From positions 1 through 45,011 of the forward strand of contig WOYV01000046.1 in the NCBI GenBank assembly GCA_011620585.1: DNA of 45,011 nt. The letters are read 5' to 3'. A program made the position numbers and the translations under genes. The notes under the pieces are model-generated. The model searched no databases, was not told the DNA's origin, and worked only from the letters and a program-made list of their open reading frames with translations. The DNA comes from Draconibacterium sp. (GTDB lineage: Bacteria > Bacteroidota > Bacteroidia > Bacteroidales > Prolixibacteraceae). Numbering within the stretch: the stretch's first letter is position 1; every line of letters starts with the position of its first letter. Shown piece after piece: positions 44,807-45,011 of the stretch.

Positions 44807-45011
44807 AAGAGCTATTTTAAAATGATTTAACGAATATACTATTATTCTTTTGGCCCGAAAGCGGAAAAAATTTAATAAATCTTAAAAATACTATTCCTGT
44901 TTTTTTGATTTAATGACCGTTGTCAGCTAGTTCTATTTTGGCGGCTAATAAGCTAATAATTAATGTATTGTTGAATTTTGTATGCCAAGAATAATAAGTG
45001 AAATATGTCGT

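Overview
The window looks like ordinary chromosome of a Bacteroidota bacterium, most likely an environmental polysaccharide degrader of the Marinilabiliales/Prolixibacteraceae type (inferred from gene content; no rRNA is present to test it). Support comes from several places: Bacteroidota-type protein families (DUF5916 outer-membrane barrels, DUF349 protein, the small acidic DUF2795-like protein, DUF502, TerC/Alx), export signals ending in Ala-Gln, weak or absent Shine-Dalgarno sequences for most genes, and several upstream matches to the Bacteroidota -7 promoter box TAnnTTTG. There is no phage, insertion sequence, CRISPR array or conjugative module.

Layout. 1-4.6 kb: methionine synthesis (metY, metA), then a probable operon of elbB, a TatD-family hydrolase and the tRNA-modifying tcdA. 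4.6-5.5 kb: a promoter, a leader of about 250 nt and two back-to-back RNA-binding proteins (an RRM protein and a cold-shock protein). 5.5-13 kb: a class IV aminotransferase, a dead esterase, a lipoprotein, a GNAT-like protein, recG, an orphan ABC ATPase, a cobalamin adenosyltransferase and a small acidic protein. 13-14 kb: exported DsrE and a Cys-cluster protein. 14-27 kb: exported carbohydrate and envelope functions (GH3 with PA14, DUF5916 barrel, BNR/sortilin-type protein, CPBP protease, a CE2-like esterase with an FAD oxidoreductase), then a pterin dehydratase. 27-32 kb: a TPR-like lipoprotein, DUF502, TerC and a DPP4-type peptidase. 32-36.3 kb: an aldolase remnant and the translation cluster thrS-infC-rpmI-rplT. 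36.3-40 kb: GH51 arabinofuranosidase divergent from a sodium/solute symporter. 40-45 kb: tRNA-Pro, a DUF349 protein with a 111-bp internal repeat, a degenerate low-molecular-weight phosphatase/arsenate reductase, and an aminopeptidase P.

How it fits together. MetA carries Glu111, the residue associated with acetyl-CoA use, which matches its O-acetylhomoserine-using neighbour MetY. GH3, GH51, the CE2-like esterase, the FAD lipoprotein and the symporter suggest arabinoxylan or pectin side-chain use without a local SusC/SusD pair.

The most unusual items are these: infC appears to start at AUA behind a strong Shine-Dalgarno; the RRM and Csp genes are separated by one base and share a long leader; the phosphatase-like gene has Ser in place of its catalytic Cys and no usable start before its P-loop; and there are three gene remnants, with a 43-bp segment present both inside one and just upstream of another. 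I did not find a convincing wholly new multi-gene defence or mobile system.
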